Below, one piece after another: positions 20,389 through 29,694 of a stretch of DNA of 64,000 nucleotides (the first letter of the stretch is position 1; each line of letters opens with the position of its first letter). Both the position numbers and the translations under genes were made by a program. The notes under the pieces are model-generated. The model was given only the letters and a program-made list of their open reading frames with translations, ran no database searches and had not been told where the DNA came from. Source of the stretch: Mesorhizobium sp. B1-1-8 (GTDB lineage: Bacteria > Pseudomonadota > Alphaproteobacteria > Rhizobiales > Rhizobiaceae); NCBI RefSeq assembly GCF_006442795.2, contig NZ_CP083956.1, positions 3,449,501-3,513,500 of the forward strand, given 5' to 3'.

Positions 20389-20618
20389 ACGTCGTTCTTC
20401 CAAGGCTGATGTGCAAACGGCAGAAACCCGGCCGGGCCGGTCAAGGCGTTTGCCGCCACTATGGGGTGTATCTCGTGTTTCCAAGGCTCGCGTCTTTGCG
20501 AACCCGCCCTATGTCGTGCGGTATAGGCCGATTTCGACCGCTGCTCGAAAGTTTTTTCGGCTCTGGCACCATGCTTCGGCGAGATTGGCCTTGGCTGCGT
20601 GCGGGTCGTGCTTTCGTG

Positions 20619-21236
20619 TCAAGGCGGCGGCAACTGGCCGTTTTCGACGCGTTGCATTCTGTAGTGCATGAGCCGGAGGATCCGGCTTTCGAAATTGGCT
20701 GCCTCGACGCGATCGAACCGTACCTGGTCCTGGTCGTGGCCGGCGAGTTCTGCCGCGCTGATCTCGGCGGCCTTTGCCTTGGCCGCTTCGCAGGTCTTTT
20801 GCGGATAGCTCGCCTTCAGCGCATCCTCGAGCATGCGCGCATGGTTCTTGGCGATCTCGACATGGCGCTCCTCGTGGCGTTTGATGTCGGCCGACAGCGT
20901 GTCCCAGAACAGCCTGACATTCGCGTCGGATTTGCGCGGCCGCCGCCATTCGGGAAGGATCACCTTGACCTTCAGGGTAACCGAGGCGTCGGCGATCCGG
21001 CAGGACGTCGCTGTCTGCGCATAGCTGATACGGGTGGTGAACGCCATCTGCGTGGCGCCGGGATGCCGCGAGCCGGTGCTCTTCACCTCCGGCCCGTTTT
21101 TCGACAGCTGTTTTTCGATATCGTCCAGCGTGCGACCGCCGATGCTGAAATAGCTGTAGGTCTTGACCAGGTTAGCCGCACCGGCCGGCATGGCGGTCAG
21201 CATGAGCATCAGGGCACAGAGCAGGGGTCGGTTCAT
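20619..21236 (-). CDS. DUF922-family predicted secreted zinc protease
   Basis: A 205-residue protein with a signal peptide (ALMLMLTAMPAGAA) and the metalloprotease motif HEERH inside DIKRHEERHVEIAKNH, about residue 131. The start of the mature protein (YSYFSIGGRTLDDIEKQL) is typical of DUF922, a family predicted to be Zn-dependent periplasmic proteases. A third zinc ligand is not identified. It is divergent from folP, with 87 bp between starts. A gene-free stretch of 230 bp separates its end from the MFS gene start and shows nothing notable. Confidence 0.82.
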   Translation of the reverse strand: MNRPLLCALMLMLTAMPAGAANLVKTYSYFSIGGRTLDDIEKQLSKNGPEVKSTGSRHPGATQMAFTTRISYAQTATSCRIADASVTLKVKVILPEWRRPRKSDANVRLFWDTLSADIKRHEERHVEIAKNHARMLEDALKASYPQKTCEAAKAKAAEISAAELAGHDQDQVRFDRVEAANFESRILRLMHYRMQRVENGQLPPP

Positions 21237-21323
21237 CAGATTGCCTCTTCGCGCACCTTGCTTTACGGCCGTTGCCGGCGCAACGGAATTGAATCCCGGC
21301 GGATCACACATGGTTGATGCACA

Positions 21324-22175
21324 ATGACGACAAGGCGATGGCAACTGGCGCATGGACGCCATCTCGACCTCGGGGCCAGGGCCGTGGTCGTCGGCATTCT
21401 CAATGTCACGCCCGACAGCTTCTCCGATGGCGGGTTGTTCATCGCGCCAGACGCGGCGATAGCACAGGTGCGCCGCATGGTCGAGGAAGGGGCGGCGGTC
21501 ATCGACATCGGCGGAGAATCGACGCGGCCGGGTTTTTCCCCGGTGACCGCGGCGGAAGAGCAGGGACGTGTCCTGCCGGTCATCGAGGCGCTCGCCCGCT
21601 CCGGCGAGGCGCTGATCTCGATCGACACCTATCGTGAGGAGACGGCCCGGCATGCCATCGCCGCCGGCGCGCATATCGTCAATGATGTCTGGGGACTGCA
21701 GCGCGAGCCGGGCATCGCCCGCGTCGCCGCCGAGACCGGCGCCGGGCTCGTCATCATGCATACCGGGCGCGAACGGCAGAAACTGCCCGACGTGATCGAC
21801 GACCAGTTTCTCTTCCTGCGCAAATCGCTGGAGATCGCACGCGCCGGCGGCGTTGCCGACGGACAGATCGTGCTCGACGCCGGGTTCGGCTTCGCCAAGG
21901 AAACCACCGAGGAAAACCTCGACCTGATGGCGCGGTTTGCCGAGCTTCGGGCGCTCGGTTTCCCGCTGATGGCGGGGACGTCGCGAAAGCGGTTCATCGG
22001 CGGCGTCACCGGGCGCGAGCCTGCCGAGCGAGCAGTCGGCACCGCGGCCACCAGCGTTATTCTGCGGCTGAAGGGTGCCGATCTGTTTCGCGTCCACGAT
22101 GTCGCAATCAACGTGGATGCGCTGGCGGTGGCCGATGCTATGCTGGCGCGAGAAACCGACCCGCCCGGACGCTGA
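21324..22175 (+). CDS. folP: Dihydropteroate synthase
   Basis: A 283-residue enzyme that joins p-aminobenzoate to dihydropterin pyrophosphate in folate synthesis and is the sulfonamide target. Family blocks are intact: GILNVTPDSFSDGG near residue 29, the DIGGESTRPGF loop, NDVWG, DAGFGFAK and the C-terminal GTSRKRFIG. Length is normal. First gene of a folP-folB-folK run with 3 bp to folB. Confidence 0.96.
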   Translation: MTTRRWQLAHGRHLDLGARAVVVGILNVTPDSFSDGGLFIAPDAAIAQVRRMVEEGAAVIDIGGESTRPGFSPVTAAEEQGRVLPVIEALARSGEALISIDTYREETARHAIAAGAHIVNDVWGLQREPGIARVAAETGAGLVIMHTGRERQKLPDVIDDQFLFLRKSLEIARAGGVADGQIVLDAGFGFAKETTEENLDLMARFAELRALGFPLMAGTSRKRFIGGVTGREPAERAVGTAATSVILRLKGADLFRVHDVAINVDALAVADAMLARETDPPGR

Positions 22176-22178
22176 CCA

Positions 22179-22538
22179 ATGTATGTCATCCGCATGAAGA
22201 ACTGCGCCTTCTTTGCCCGGCATGGCGTGCTGGACGAAGAGGAGACGCTCGGCCAGCGTTTCTATGTCGATGCCGAGCTCACGGTCGAGCCCAGCCGGCC
22301 GCTGGAGGAAGATTCCATCGAGGATACGGTCAACTACGGCATCGCTTTTTCGGTGATCGAGAAGATCGTCACCGGCCATCGCCGTTTCCTGATCGAGGCG
22401 CTGGCGCTGGAAGTGGCGAAGGCGCTGGCGGCGCGGTTTCCGCAGATCAGGAAGGCCGCGATCACGGTGCGCAAGCCGAACGCCCCGGTGCCGGGCGTGC
22501 TCGATCATGTCGAGGTGACCGTTGTCTGGCCAGAATAG
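22179..22538 (+). CDS. folB: Dihydroneopterin aldolase
   Basis: A 119-residue enzyme converting dihydroneopterin to hydroxymethyl-dihydropterin. It shows the family pattern: FFARHGVLDEEETLGQRF near the N-terminus, the substrate-binding glutamate and the DTVNYG block, and VRKPNAPVPGVLDHVEV near the end. It sits 3 bp after folP and overlaps folK by 17 bp, so the three folate genes are translated from one message. Confidence 0.95.
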   Translation: MYVIRMKNCAFFARHGVLDEEETLGQRFYVDAELTVEPSRPLEEDSIEDTVNYGIAFSVIEKIVTGHRRFLIEALALEVAKALAARFPQIRKAAITVRKPNAPVPGVLDHVEVTVVWPE

Positions 22539-23043
22539 CGCCGTCTATCTCAGCCTCGGCGGCAATCTCGGCGATCCGGCGAAATCCATGGCCGCGGCGC
22601 TGCGCATGCTGGACGGCGATGAGCGGTCGCGCGTCACGGCGGTGTCCTCGCTCTACCGCACCCCGCCTTGGGGCAAGCTCGACCAGCCGGACTTTCTCAA
22701 CGCCGCGGCGGCGATCGAGACGGCGCTCTCGCCACGCGGACTGCTCGACCTTTGCCTCGACGTCGAAAGGCGGTTGAAGCGGGTGCGCGAGGAGCGCTGG
22801 GGACCGCGGCTGATCGACATCGACATCCTGGCGTTCGGCGACCGGGTCATCCACGAGACCGGGCTCGAAGTGCCGCATCCGCGCATGCTGGAACGCGCCT
22901 TCGTGCTGGCGCCGCTGGCCGAGATCGCGCCCGACCTCGTGGTCGCAGGCAGAACCGTTTCGGAGCGGCTCGGCGTCGTCGACACTTCAGGGATCGAACG
23001 GCTGCAGTCGGGCCGGGAGTGGTGGCTGTCAAAGCTCAATTAG
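22522..23043 (+). CDS. folK: 2-amino-4-hydroxy-6-hydroxymethyldihydropteridine pyrophosphokinase
   Basis: A 173-residue kinase that transfers pyrophosphate from ATP to hydroxymethyl-dihydropterin. Motifs: YLSLGGNLGDP at the start, SSLYRTPPWG, PDFLNAAAAIET and the catalytic block RWGPRLIDIDILAFGD. The start is TTG at 22522 inside the end of folB. Any later Met would delete the SLGGNLGD motif, and GAGGTG lies 4 bases upstream. The overlap implies translational coupling to folB. Confidence 0.94.
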   Translation: MSGQNSAVYLSLGGNLGDPAKSMAAALRMLDGDERSRVTAVSSLYRTPPWGKLDQPDFLNAAAAIETALSPRGLLDLCLDVERRLKRVREERWGPRLIDIDILAFGDRVIHETGLEVPHPRMLERAFVLAPLAEIAPDLVVAGRTVSERLGVVDTSGIERLQSGREWWLSKLN

Positions 23044-23081
23044 CTTGACCGTCGCAAATGGCCGAGATGGCGAAGCGCCGC

Positions 23082-23390
23082 TTAGTTCGCGACGACGTAG
23101 GTGCCGTCTGTATCTTGGTAAACGAACAACTCGACGGCGTCGTGCTTCTGGCGGTCAATCGAGATTGTCAGGAAATCGTCCCCGGCCAGGTGGAGGGTGA
23201 TCTCTTGATCGGTGGATGTAACGCGTTCGATGTACGATCCGCCCGGTATGTCACTCATGCGCAGCGACACCTCGGAATGAACGGTAAGTCCAGTACCATC
23301 TGAAAAAAGAACAGTGATCCCAAACCCCGGTTGACCCTTTTCGACGGCGCGGATCGACTTGCCAAGAATTCGTTCTCCGAAGGTTTTCAT
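23082..23390 (-). CDS. Conserved-looking hypothetical protein, 102 residues
   Basis: I do not recognise this protein. It starts at ATG 23390 after a good GGAGTG site. It is predicted beta-rich with alternating hydrophobic and acidic residues (FGITVLFSDGTGLTVHSEV, GDDFLTISID). There is no signal peptide or membrane segment and no cysteine. Its base composition is a little less GC-rich than its neighbours. It lies 39 bp behind the DUF924 gene on the same strand and may be cotranscribed. Confidence 0.65.
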   Translation of the reverse strand: MKTFGERILGKSIRAVEKGQPGFGITVLFSDGTGLTVHSEVSLRMSDIPGGSYIERVTSTDQEITLHLAGDDFLTISIDRQKHDAVELFVYQDTDGTYVVAN

Positions 23391-23429
23391 AGCACTCCTC
23401 CCGATGGCGAGTGTCCGCGCGCCAACCAA

Positions 23430-23978
23430 TCAGCCTGAAAAACCGCCGCCGTCGAGGAAAGCCTGTTCTTCCGGCGTCGTCTCGCGGCCAAGCATCCTGT
23501 TGCGGTGCGGGAAGCGGCCAAAGCGCTTGATGATGTCCAAGTGCTCCTGCGCATATTTGATGTAGTCCGGCGCCCTGGCGGTCGTCAGCTCCAACGACCT
23601 TTGCTGATCCGCAAACAGTTCCGAATGCTCGAAGGGCAGATAGAGGAAGACGCGCACCGGCTCTTCCAGTTCCAGGTCCTGGCCGGCGGCGATCGCCTTC
23701 GCAGCGAAGTACCTGGCCAGCGGATCGGTCGCGTACATATGCGCCGTGCCGCGAAAGCAATTGCGGGGAAACTGGTCGAGCAGGATCATCAACGCCAGCG
23801 AGCCTTCGGCGTGGGCGCTCCAGTCGTCGCATTCGCGCCGCGCGGCGGCATGGTGCAATTCGAGAAAGCCGTTGCGAAAATCCCTGTCGAAGGCGTCGTT
23901 CTTCTCGAACCAGGCATCCTCGCCGGCGTCGCGCCAGAATTTGGCGACCGAAAGCGCTCGCACGTCAAGCCCTGCCAT
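23430..23978 (-). CDS. DUF924-family protein
   Basis: A 182-residue cytoplasmic protein with the family's signature residues: FWRDAGEDAWFEKNDAFDRDF near the N-terminus, LDQFPRNCFRGTAHMYATD in the middle and FGRFPHRNRMLGRE near the end. DUF924 proteins are all-helical, TPR-like and of unknown function. It begins 10 bp after the antiporter stop on the same strand, so it is probably the second gene of that transcript. Confidence 0.88.
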   Translation of the reverse strand: MAGLDVRALSVAKFWRDAGEDAWFEKNDAFDRDFRNGFLELHHAAARRECDDWSAHAEGSLALMILLDQFPRNCFRGTAHMYATDPLARYFAAKAIAAGQDLELEEPVRVFLYLPFEHSELFADQQRSLELTTARAPDYIKYAQEHLDIIKRFGRFPHRNRMLGRETTPEEQAFLDGGGFSG

Positions 23979-23988
23979 GCCTTCCCCC

Positions 23989-25824
23989 TCAGTTCTTGGT
24001 CTCTGCCTTGTTCAGCACGCCTGCCGTCTCTTCGTTCAGCGCCCGGCCTGCACGACGCGGTTGCGTCAACGGCGTCGGGATCGGCGTGCCGATATTGCCC
24101 CTCAGGAAGCGTTGTCCGGCCCGGATGCCTTCCGCCAGTTGCGTCTCGAAGCGGGCGCTGTCGCGGCGCCGCACGTCCTCGATGATCTCGGCGACGTCTT
24201 GCGGGTCGACACCCAGCGCCTCGAGGGCGGAGCCGCCAAAGACCAGCGCCGATTCGAAGGTCTCGCGCAACTGGAAGTCGACCCCGACGCGAATGAGCTG
24301 CAGCGCGGTGCCGCGATCGAACGCGCGCGCCAGTATCGTCAGCAGCGGGAACTCCGCCTTGATGAGCTCGGCGATGCGAACGGCGGCGTCGGGCTTGTCG
24401 ACGCAGATCAGCACGGCGCGCGCCCGCCCGGCGCCGGCGGCACGCAGGATGTCCAGCCGCGTGCCGTCGCCATAATAAACCTTGAAGCCGAAATCGGCGG
24501 CGGCCTGGATCATTTCGACATCGTTGTCGATGATCGACACGTCGAGACCACGCAGCAGCAGCGGCTGGCTGGCGATCTGGCCGAAGCGGCCGAAGCCGAT
24601 GATCAGCACGCTGCCGGTGAGGCCATCGGCGATGTCGACGCCTTCGAGCGACTGCTCGTCGCGCGGCGTCAGATAGCGCAGCGCCACGATGGCCAAGGGC
24701 GTCAGCACCATCGAGATGATGATGATGGCGGTCAGCGTCGCATTGGCCTGGCCGTCGATGATGCCGACCGCTGCAGCAGCGGAATAGAGCACAAACGCGA
24801 ATTCGCCGCCTTGCGCCATGAAGACGGCGCGCTCGAGCGCTTCGCGGTGGCCGGTCCTGAGCATGCGCGCGACGATGTAGATGCCGAGCGCCTTCATGAT
24901 CATGTAAGCGACGACATAGATGGCGACGAGCCGCCAGTTCAGGGCAACGACGCCGAGGTCGAGCGACATGCCGACGGCGAGGAAGAAAAGGCCGAGCAGG
25001 ATGCCGCGGAACGGTTCGATATCGGCTTCGAGCTGGTGGCGGAAGGTCGATTCGGACAGAAGCACGCCGGCGAGGAAGGCGCCCATCGCCATCGACAGGC
25101 CGGAAAGCTGCATGGCCAAAGCCGATCCCAGAACCACCAGCAAGGCGGCTGCGGTCATCACCTCGCGGGCGCGGGCATCGGCCAGGATGCGGAAGAGCGG
25201 ATTGAGCAGATAGCGTCCGGCCACAACCAGCCCGACGATCGCGGCGATGCCGATGCCGACCTCGGTCAGGCGCTCGGACAGGCTGGTCTCGGTGCCGCCG
25301 GGTGCAAGGAACGCAACCAGCGCCAGTAGCGGCACGATCATCAGGTCTTCCAGCAGCAGGATGGAGACGATGCGCTGGCCCTTGGGCGAAGAAATATCGC
25401 CGCGTTCCTCCAGAAGCTGCATGACGATCGCCGTCGAGGTCAGCACGAAGCCGGCGCCGGCGACGAAGGACTGCGCGATCGGAAAACCTCCGGCCAGTCC
25501 GACCAGGGTCAGCAGCATCGCGCAGACGCCGACCTGCAGCGCGCCGAGGCCGAAGATCTCGCGGCGCAGGCTCCAGAGCCGGGACGGCTGCATTTCCAGC
25601 CCGATAATGAACAGGAACATGACGACGCCAAGTTCGGCGACATGCAGGATGGCCTCCGATTCGGAAAAGATGCGCAGGCCGAACGGGCCGATGACGACGC
25701 CTGCGGCGAGATAGCCGAGGATGGAGCCCAGGCCCATGCGCTTGAAGATCGGCACGGCGACCACGCCGGCGGCAAGCAGCGCCACCACCTGCACAAGATC
25801 GCTGCTCGATGCCTCTGCCGCCAT
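23989..25824 (-). CDS. KefB/KefC-type monovalent cation:proton antiporter (CPA2) with TrkA-N domain
   Basis: A 611-residue inner-membrane protein. About 12 membrane segments (residues 10-380) form the Na+/H+ exchanger-like unit, including GYLAAGVVIGPFGL and MGAFLAGVLLSES. A cytosolic TrkA-N (RCK) domain follows, with the nucleotide-binding motif IIGFGRFGQIASQ and D at the end of strand 2 (IIDND). This matches potassium-proton antiporters of the KefB/KefC group. The ATG at 25824 is preferred over one at 25860 because the hydrophobic core then starts normally. No KefF/KefG-like ancillary gene is adjacent. Confidence 0.9.
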   Translation of the reverse strand: MAAEASSSDLVQVVALLAAGVVAVPIFKRMGLGSILGYLAAGVVIGPFGLRIFSESEAILHVAELGVVMFLFIIGLEMQPSRLWSLRREIFGLGALQVGVCAMLLTLVGLAGGFPIAQSFVAGAGFVLTSTAIVMQLLEERGDISSPKGQRIVSILLLEDLMIVPLLALVAFLAPGGTETSLSERLTEVGIGIAAIVGLVVAGRYLLNPLFRILADARAREVMTAAALLVVLGSALAMQLSGLSMAMGAFLAGVLLSESTFRHQLEADIEPFRGILLGLFFLAVGMSLDLGVVALNWRLVAIYVVAYMIMKALGIYIVARMLRTGHREALERAVFMAQGGEFAFVLYSAAAAVGIIDGQANATLTAIIIISMVLTPLAIVALRYLTPRDEQSLEGVDIADGLTGSVLIIGFGRFGQIASQPLLLRGLDVSIIDNDVEMIQAAADFGFKVYYGDGTRLDILRAAGAGRARAVLICVDKPDAAVRIAELIKAEFPLLTILARAFDRGTALQLIRVGVDFQLRETFESALVFGGSALEALGVDPQDVAEIIEDVRRRDSARFETQLAEGIRAGQRFLRGNIGTPIPTPLTQPRRAGRALNEETAGVLNKAETKN

Positions 25825-26089
25825 ACTTGTCGTCCCGTTGTCTCGACGCACTCCTTGCATGCACGGGGAGCGAGAGGCAAGGGCGGCCGGCCTGGCATGA
25901 AGGGCAGGGTGTCTCCCGAGGTTTCAATCCAGGCGCCTCTCCGACAAACGCCTGTTGCACACGCGTCAGACAAGTTTATGCAGCCCGGTCGTTGCGTGCC
26001 GTCACAATCAAAGGTTAAGGCATGCTCGGCTTCGGCCATTGGAAGGCGGCGGCGATGGGGTCGCTGCCTTTTTTGAGGAGATGACTGAC

Positions 26090-26356
26090 ATGAGGAAGTT
26101 TTTGCTCGTCGCCGTCGGCATTGCGGCGCTTGCCGCTTCGGCCTGTTCCAAGGGACCTGAATGCACGCAGGAGACGGCCGCCAAGAAGGCGCAGGACATG
26201 GCTGCGGCGCTGCAGGCGGCAATCACCAAGGATCCGACCAAGGCGGCCGACCTGACCGCAAAAGTCCAGGCGGTGACCGCGAAGTACCAGAATGCCACGA
26301 CGCTGGATGAGGCCTGCAAGGCCTATGACGAGTTGACGGCCACCATCAAGAGCTGA
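26090..26356 (+). CDS. Small predicted lipoprotein, 88 residues
   Basis: The signal peptide MRKFLLVAVGIAALAASAC ends in a lipobox (SAC), giving a mature lipoprotein of about 70 residues. The rest is helical, Ala/Lys-rich, with two further cysteines (PECTQET and DEACKAY) that could form a disulfide. GAGGAG at 26075-26080 sits 9 bases before the ATG at 26090; the ATG at 26081 is too close to it. Function unknown. A terminator follows 23 bases downstream. Confidence 0.8.
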   Translation: MRKFLLVAVGIAALAASACSKGPECTQETAAKKAQDMAAALQAAITKDPTKAADLTAKVQAVTAKYQNATTLDEACKAYDELTATIKS

Positions 26357-26379
26357 CCATCTTCGCAGACAAGTGAAAT

Positions 26380-26406
26380 GCGGTGGTCGATGGCCGCCGC
26401 TTTTTT
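26380..26406 (+). terminator. Rho-independent terminator after the small lipoprotein gene
   Basis: GCGGTGGTC pairs with GGCCGCCGC (two G-T wobbles) around a 3-base loop and is followed by TTTTTT. Confidence 0.85.
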
Positions 26407-26425
26407 CGTTGCCCGCTGCCCTGAT

Positions 26426-26980
26426 TCAGTTCTTGGCGATTGACCCGACTTCCAGCGTGTCGACGCGCTTCAGTTTCATGCCGATGACCGGCACCAGCTG
26501 CTTGTCGACGCGCACCGCGACCGTGACGGTCATCGAATCGTCGCCGGGGATACGGGCCTGCATGACGCCGTTCAGCTGTTTGCGGTTGATGGTGAAGACC
26601 ACCTTCTGGGCATCGACCACATTGCCGCCGACAATGTCGAGCCCGTCGCCGGATGAGCCGCCCATGAAGCTGCCCCTGTAGCCTTCGCGGCCCTTGCGTT
26701 CGACGGTCGCCGACATCTTCTGGGTGAACATGCCGACCCGGCAGTCGCCGTCGAGCGTCATGCCGAGCTTGCCGTCAGGCGTCGTGCCGTTGAAATTGCA
26801 GGTGAATTTGGTGCCTTTGTATTTGCCGGCGACGATCTCGCCAGGCCCGACCCACTTGCCTTCGACCGAGTGGAAGAACTGCTTGTCCGGTTCCGCGCCA
26901 GAAGCCTTTCCGGCGAGGCCGAGCGGCGCGATGACAGCAACCGTCGCAGGCAGGACGCAGGACAAGATTACGCTTTTCAT
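26426..26980 (-). CDS. Exported hypothetical protein, 184 residues
   Basis: A signal peptide is present (VILSCVLPATVAVIAPLGLAGKASGA), followed by a beta-rich domain with VEGKWVGPGEIVAGKYKGTKF and paired cysteines (FTCNF, GDCRVG). I do not recognise a named family. The pattern of a short export signal and a lipocalin-like beta domain is common among Rhizobiales periplasmic proteins of unknown role. ATG at 26980 is taken rather than a GTG 9 bases upstream because GGGTG precedes it at normal spacing. Confidence 0.72.
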   Translation of the reverse strand: MKSVILSCVLPATVAVIAPLGLAGKASGAEPDKQFFHSVEGKWVGPGEIVAGKYKGTKFTCNFNGTTPDGKLGMTLDGDCRVGMFTQKMSATVERKGREGYRGSFMGGSSGDGLDIVGGNVVDAQKVVFTINRKQLNGVMQARIPGDDSMTVTVAVRVDKQLVPVIGMKLKRVDTLEVGSIAKN

Positions 26981-27070
26981 CGACGACACCCGGCACGAAC
27001 GAGTCTGATCTTGGGACGTGCTCGACCATGACCAAGATTGGTTAATGCTTCGTCACTTCTGGGCGTTCGT

Positions 27071-28162
27071 CTATTTACCTTGTGCCCTGGTTTCGCCGTC
27101 CTTGCGCGTCGCGAAAGACGTCAGCGCCGACAGGAAATCGCCCATGCCGGGGCGTCTCACCGCAATGAACGGCAGCGGTCGCGCCGTTTCCATCGCGGCG
27201 ATGCCGATGCGCGCCGTCATCATGCCGTTGACGACGCCTTCGCCGAGCTTCGCCGAGAGTTTCGCGGCCAGCCCGTGGCCGACGATCTGCTGCACGAAAC
27301 TGTCGCCGACGGCGATCGAGCCGGTCACCGCCAGATGCGCGAACACGCCGCGCGCCAGGCGGAAGAAGCCGAGCGTGCCGGGGCGGCCGCCATACAGCTC
27401 CGACAGGCGCCGGATCAGGCGCCCGGCCTCGAACACGACATAGGCGACATCGACAAGCGCGCGGGGGCTTACCGCCGTCACCAGCGAGACGCGCTTTGCC
27501 GCTTCGAGGATCATCACCTTGGCGCGTGCATCGAGCGGCGAGAGAATCTCGGTTTCGGCAAGCCGCACCAGATTGCCGCCGTCGATGATCTCGCCGCGCA
27601 ACTCGGCAAGCGAGCGGCGGCCGGCCGCGGTCTCGGGCTTGGCGGCGACGAAAGCCGAAAGCTCGTCGATCAAGGCACGCGCGGCCTTGGGATCGTCACG
27701 CGCCACTGCGTCCAGTGCTCGCCGCTGCAGCTTTTCGACCTCGGCGAGACGGGCAATGGCCAGGAATTCGCGGACCAGGATGACAAGCAGCGACAGGAGC
27801 GCGATCGCAGCCATCCCGGCGGCCAGCCAACCCAGCCATTCGTTGCGCGCGAACAGGTCACGGATGAGCTGGTCGGCCCACAGACCGACCGCAAGCGAGA
27901 CCAGCACGCCGACGGCGCCGAAGAACAGGCGCGAAAGCAGCGAGCGTTTTCGCGGCGCTGTCGCCGGCGGCGGCGCGGCCTGCTCGATGTCCGGTTCGTC
28001 GAAGACGTCGACTTCCGAAGGAATGACGACCGCGACATCGGCGGCGGTTGCGCGAGGCCTGCGCACCGCCTGCGCATCGGCACGGCGCGGCTGCGGAGTT
28101 TCCTTGGCGGGGGGCGCCTCGGGCTCGATGCGGAAGGCCGCCGGTTTGCGGGGCGCGGTCAT
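27071..28162 (-). CDS. YcjF/TIGR01620-family membrane protein (DUF697)
   Basis: A 363-residue protein. An acidic, Arg/Pro-rich cytoplasmic N-terminus of about 110 residues is followed by two membrane segments (about 115-135 and 148-172) and a C-terminal helical domain with LYGGRPGTLGFFRLARGVFAHLAVTG, typical of the YcjF family. Its start overlaps the YcjX gene stop by 4 bp. YcjX and YcjF are paired across proteobacteria and belong to the stress-induced psp-associated set in E. coli. The biochemical role is unknown. Confidence 0.9.
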   Translation of the reverse strand: MTAPRKPAAFRIEPEAPPAKETPQPRRADAQAVRRPRATAADVAVVIPSEVDVFDEPDIEQAAPPPATAPRKRSLLSRLFFGAVGVLVSLAVGLWADQLIRDLFARNEWLGWLAAGMAAIALLSLLVILVREFLAIARLAEVEKLQRRALDAVARDDPKAARALIDELSAFVAAKPETAAGRRSLAELRGEIIDGGNLVRLAETEILSPLDARAKVMILEAAKRVSLVTAVSPRALVDVAYVVFEAGRLIRRLSELYGGRPGTLGFFRLARGVFAHLAVTGSIAVGDSFVQQIVGHGLAAKLSAKLGEGVVNGMMTARIGIAAMETARPLPFIAVRRPGMGDFLSALTSFATRKDGETRAQGK

Positions 28163-29631
28163 GCCAGATGATCTCCGATCAGGAATTGCAGCGCGCGGTC
28201 GAGCCTTATATGCGGCAACGACAGCGTGACGCCTTCGGCCGTGCGCTCGAGCCTCGGCGGACGGAAACGCACGAAGCGGATCGCCGGTTCATCGCTTTGC
28301 GAATGCGATCCGGAAAGTTCGAAAACCGCATCGACTTTTTCTGGCAAGTCGCCAGGAAATATGGCGGTTTCGGTCTTGCCGTCGAATGTCTCGCCGTCGA
28401 TCTTCTCGCCCTTCAGCGGCGTGCCGATGATCACCGGCAGCGTCTCGCGGCCCTGCTTGACCGTGCCCTCGCGGGTCGAGCGCACCGCCGCCATGGCGAC
28501 CACGTCGACGGCGGCGCCGCTGAAATTCGCCCGCGCCACCGCCCGGTCGGCCAGCCTGCGCACGATCGCCTGCAGCCGGTCATGGCTTTCGTGGTGCAGA
28601 TGGTCGGCCTTGGTGGCGGCGACCAGGATGCGGTCGATGCGCCTTGAAAACAGATCGGTGACGAAATTGCCCCGGCCGGGCCGAAAGCAGGACAGGATTT
28701 CGGTGACGGCGCGTTCCAGATCGGCCATGGCGGCGGGGCCGGCGTTGAGCGCCTGCAGGGCATCGATCAGCACGATCTGGCGGTCGAGGCGTGTGATGTG
28801 CTCGCGAAAGAACGGTTTTACGACATGCGTCTTGTAGGCTTCGTAGCGGCGTTCCATCATCGCCTGCAGCGATCCGGCGCGCGGCCGCCGCGCCGAAATC
28901 GCCATCAGCGGCGCGAAGGTGAGCGCCGGCGAACCTTCAAGATCGCCGGGCATCAGGAAGCGGCCGGGCGGCAGGGTCGAAAGCGCCCGCTCGTCGAGCT
29001 TGCAGGCTTTTAGATAGGCGGCAAAGCTTTCGGCAAGGCGGCGCGCCGTCATCTCATCGGCGTCGGCATCCGGATCGGCTGTCGCGGCCAGCGCGCGCCA
29101 TGGCTGCGAAAGTTCAGTGCGCACGGACAGCGCCGCCATTTCGACCGCCTCGCGCGAAAAATCGGCGAAGGACTTGCCGAGCAGCGGCAGGTCAAGCAGC
29201 CATTCGCCGGGATAGTCGACGATATCCACCGACAGTTTGCCGGCCGAAAACAGGCGGTTCCAGCCGGAGGCCGATTCGTATTCGATGGTCAGCCGCAGCT
29301 CCGAAATGGCACGCGTCGAGTCCGGCCAGACGCGGTCGTTGACCAGGGCCGCGACATGGTCCTCGTATTGGAAGCGCGGCACGGCGTCGTCCGGCTGCTC
29401 CTCGAGGAAAGCGCGGGCGATGCGGCCCGATTTCTGCGCCTTGAGCAGCGGCAGGCGCCCGCCATGGATGAGATTGTGGACGAGGGCGGAGATGAACACC
29501 GTCTTGCCGGCGCGCGAAAGGCCGGTGACGCCCAGCCGCAGCGATGGAGAGAAGAGCCCGGCGGCGCGGTCCGACAGCGTGTCGAGCGCAATCCTCGCTT
29601 CGTCCGTGAAAGTGGTCAGCGATGATGCCAA
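28159..29631 (-). CDS. YcjX-family P-loop NTPase (DUF463)
   Basis: A 490-residue predicted GTPase-like protein. Walker A is VTGLSRAGKTVFISALVHN at about residues 35-53 and a Walker B-like DIVDYPGEW follows near 136-144. DRILVAATKADHLHH is a candidate base-recognition loop (TKAD at the NKxD position). Length and order match the YcjX family. It is cotranscribed with the overlapping YcjF gene. In E. coli ycjX-ycjF lie next to the phage-shock operon; no psp gene is present here. Confidence 0.92.
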   Translation of the reverse strand: MASSLTTFTDEARIALDTLSDRAAGLFSPSLRLGVTGLSRAGKTVFISALVHNLIHGGRLPLLKAQKSGRIARAFLEEQPDDAVPRFQYEDHVAALVNDRVWPDSTRAISELRLTIEYESASGWNRLFSAGKLSVDIVDYPGEWLLDLPLLGKSFADFSREAVEMAALSVRTELSQPWRALAATADPDADADEMTARRLAESFAAYLKACKLDERALSTLPPGRFLMPGDLEGSPALTFAPLMAISARRPRAGSLQAMMERRYEAYKTHVVKPFFREHITRLDRQIVLIDALQALNAGPAAMADLERAVTEILSCFRPGRGNFVTDLFSRRIDRILVAATKADHLHHESHDRLQAIVRRLADRAVARANFSGAAVDVVAMAAVRSTREGTVKQGRETLPVIIGTPLKGEKIDGETFDGKTETAIFPGDLPEKVDAVFELSGSHSQSDEPAIRFVRFRPPRLERTAEGVTLSLPHIRLDRALQFLIGDHLA

Positions 29632-29694
29632 ATTGCGCCCCTGGTCGCCCGTCAGGCCCCGATATAGGCCCTGGTCCCGGCGTTTGAAATGGTG

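Noticed and set aside
23789..25960. 723-codon reverse-strand frame over the KefB-type antiporter
   Set aside because: Same strand but shifted by one base from the clear antiporter; Arg/His-rich translation with no motifs.
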